Source: Bacillota bacterium (GTDB taxonomy: Bacteria; Bacillota_I; Bacilli_A; RFN20; CAG-826). From it: DNA of 5,620 nt. The translations under genes and the position numbers were made by a program. The stretch lies in the NCBI GenBank assembly GCA_016872075.1, contig VHBF01000033.1, positions 1 through 5,620 on the forward strand, given 5' to 3'. The first letter of the stretch is position 1. Each line of letters starts with the position of its first letter. Under the pieces are notes generated by a model, which had not been told where the DNA came from, made no database searches, and saw nothing but the letters and a program-made list of their open reading frames with translations. Below are positions 4,361 through 5,620 of the stretch, piece by piece.

Positions 4361-5620
4361 ATGAAACAAAATAACCTCACAGAAGGCTCAATCAAAAAAG
4401 CCTTAAGACAAATCGCCATTCCTGCTTCAATTGGGTTTTTATTCAATACCCTATTTAATGTGGTGGATACTTACTTTGCTGGGCAACTTTCAGTCTCTGC
4501 ACTCGCAGGACTGACCATTTCCTTTCCAATCTTTCTTATTACAATTGCTTTAGCGAGTGGTGTTGGAACAGGTTCAACCGCTTTAGCAGCGATTGCTTTA
4601 GGTAAAAAAGATCAACTTGGTTATCACCAAATTGCCAAGAACGCATTACTTGTTTCTTTCTTAATCGCGATCATTTTATTAATCGTTAGCCCTTTTGCCA
4701 TCCCTTGGTTATTACAAGTCAGTGGTGGAACCGGTCAAGTCTTAGAGGACGGATTGGCATACATGAATGTGGTAATCATTGGTGCGGTCTTTCAAATTCT
4801 TAATTTTACGTTTAATGGTTTACTCTCGGCTCAAGGGAATACTAAACCCTTTCGTAACTTTTTAATCATTGGTTTTTTTCTTAATCTCATCCTCGATCCG
4901 ATGTTTATTTTTGGATGGTTTGGCTTACCTAGAATGGGGACTGCCGGCGTGGCATTGGCAACGGTGTTAGTGCAGGTTATCGGCACTGTCTATTTAGGTC
5001 TATCTTTCTTTAAGTCACAAGCTTATGATTCCGCCTTATTTTTAAAGAGTCATTTTTCAGGTGCCTCTATTCGCCAATTACTAAAACAAGGCATTCCCGT
5101 ATCGTTGAATAATGCAACCGTTTCGATTGGCATTTTTATTATTCAAAATTTTATTTATCAATTTGGCACCTATGAAACCATTGCCGGTTATGGTGTTGCG
5201 GTTCGGATTGAGCAAATCGCTTTATTGCCAACGATTGGTTTAAATATCGCCACGGTGGCACTTGTTGGGCAAAATTTTGGCGCCCAACAATGGGAACGCA
5301 TTCTCCAATCCATTAAACAAGCAGCAAAATATGGCTTGATTTTACTGACAATTGGTTTAGCGATTATTTATCCATTTGCGCCACAATTAGTCGGACTTTT
5401 CAATCAAGACCCGCAAGTGATTTTAGAAGGCGCTCATTATTTAAGAATTGAAGGATTAGCTATTTATTCTTACTCGATGATTGGCATCGCGAGTAGCGTT
5501 CTACAAGCGATTAAAAAACCTTACTATGCTTTGATGATTGGTGTTTTACGTCAATTGACACCCATCCTCGTTTTCTATGCCTTAGGGCAATTACTGCAAT
5601 TGGGTGTGACTGGAATTTGG
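4361..5620 (+). CDS. MATE-family multidrug/cation antiporter (C-terminus outside window)
   Basis: The frame runs 420 codons to the window edge without a stop. The family is usually about 450 residues, so only the last TM or tail is missing. It is a polytopic inner-membrane exporter driven by Na+ or H+. N-lobe marks are IPAS (20-23), NVVDTYFAGQLS (33-44) with D36 in the position of the cation-coupling aspartate of NorM-type transporters, and ALAGLTISFP nearby. The TM5/6 signature appears as LNLILDPMFIF (174-184) followed by GTAGVALATVL. The C-lobe restarts with LLKQGIPVS (240-248), a pseudo-repeat of the N-lobe start. Substrate is unpredictable (drug, dye or metabolite). The start at 4361 is chosen because the extended -10 ends seven bases before it. 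An in-frame ATG at 4349 lies inside that box and is less likely. Neither has a Shine-Dalgarno. Confidence 0.93.
   Translation, partial: MKQNNLTEGSIKKALRQIAIPASIGFLFNTLFNVVDTYFAGQLSVSALAGLTISFPIFLITIALASGVGTGSTALAAIALGKKDQLGYHQIAKNALLVSFLIAIILLIVSPFAIPWLLQVSGGTGQVLEDGLAYMNVVIIGAVFQILNFTFNGLLSAQGNTKPFRNFLIIGFFLNLILDPMFIFGWFGLPRMGTAGVALATVLVQVIGTVYLGLSFFKSQAYDSALFLKSHFSGASIRQLLKQGIPVSLNNATVSIGIFIIQNFIYQFGTYETIAGYGVAVRIEQIALLPTIGLNIATVALVGQNFGAQQWERILQSIKQAAKYGLILLTIGLAIIYPFAPQLVGLFNQDPQVILEGAHYLRIEGLAIYSYSMIGIASSVLQAIKKPYYALMIGVLRQLTPILVFYALGQLLQLGVTGIW

Noticed and set aside
1..5620. Mycoplasma-type genetic code (UGA as Trp)
   Set aside because: Every tryptophan seen is TGG and all genes are intact under the standard bacterial code. 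Absence of TGA among only five visible stops is too few to interpret.

Overview
The window looks like chromosomal DNA of a low-GC Gram-positive-type bacterium (Bacillota or a relative near the Mycoplasmatota). The base composition is AT-rich by eye. Internal genes have strong AAGGAG-type Shine-Dalgarno (SD) sites, and intrinsic terminators end in T-runs. Tryptophan is written TGG throughout, and the five visible stop codons are four TAA and one TAG. The ordinary bacterial code fits, and nothing supports the mycoplasma UGA-Trp code. The lineage is an inference from style and no gene here is diagnostic. I see no insertion sequence, CRISPR array, tRNA or rRNA.

Layout: (1) 1-1063, minus strand: a two-gene unit with a GNAT acetyltransferase first and a retinol-dehydrogenase-like SDR oxidoreductase second, the latter cut by the left edge. 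(2) 1064-1219: a 156-bp divergent intergenic region. It holds the GNAT promoter, a near-consensus rightward promoter, a candidate small RNA of about 95 nt with its own intrinsic terminator, and then a second consensus -35 box for the next gene. (3) 1220-1543, plus strand: a stand-alone Rieske-type [2Fe-2S] ferredoxin. (4) 1546-4293, minus strand: a three-gene unit. A GT-C glycosyltransferase resembling Gpi18-like mannosyltransferases comes first, then a two-TM protein of 197 aa, then a polytopic protein of 299 aa with a Pro/Thr-rich linker and a soluble tail. Its likely terminator lies inside the end of the convergent Rieske gene. (5) 4361-5620, plus strand: a MATE-family efflux transporter, cut by the right edge and divergent from the glycosyltransferase.

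Two patterns stand out. First, all four genes that begin a transcription unit (GNAT, Rieske, glycosyltransferase, MATE) have a -10-like hexamer ending 6-8 nt before the ATG and no SD, so leaderless mRNAs are predicted. All three downstream genes (SDR, 197 aa, 299 aa) have clear SDs at 7-8 nt spacing. Second, the 1051-1181 segment carries promoter, stem-loops and terminator without a credible ORF. This suggests an orphan small RNA with two C-rich loops.

Functionally, the glycosyltransferase unit probably acts at the cell envelope, and its two partner membrane proteins are of unknown function. The SDR, GNAT, Rieske and MATE genes are generic accessory or housekeeping functions whose substrates cannot be read from the sequence. 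No stretch over 300 bp lacks a gene.
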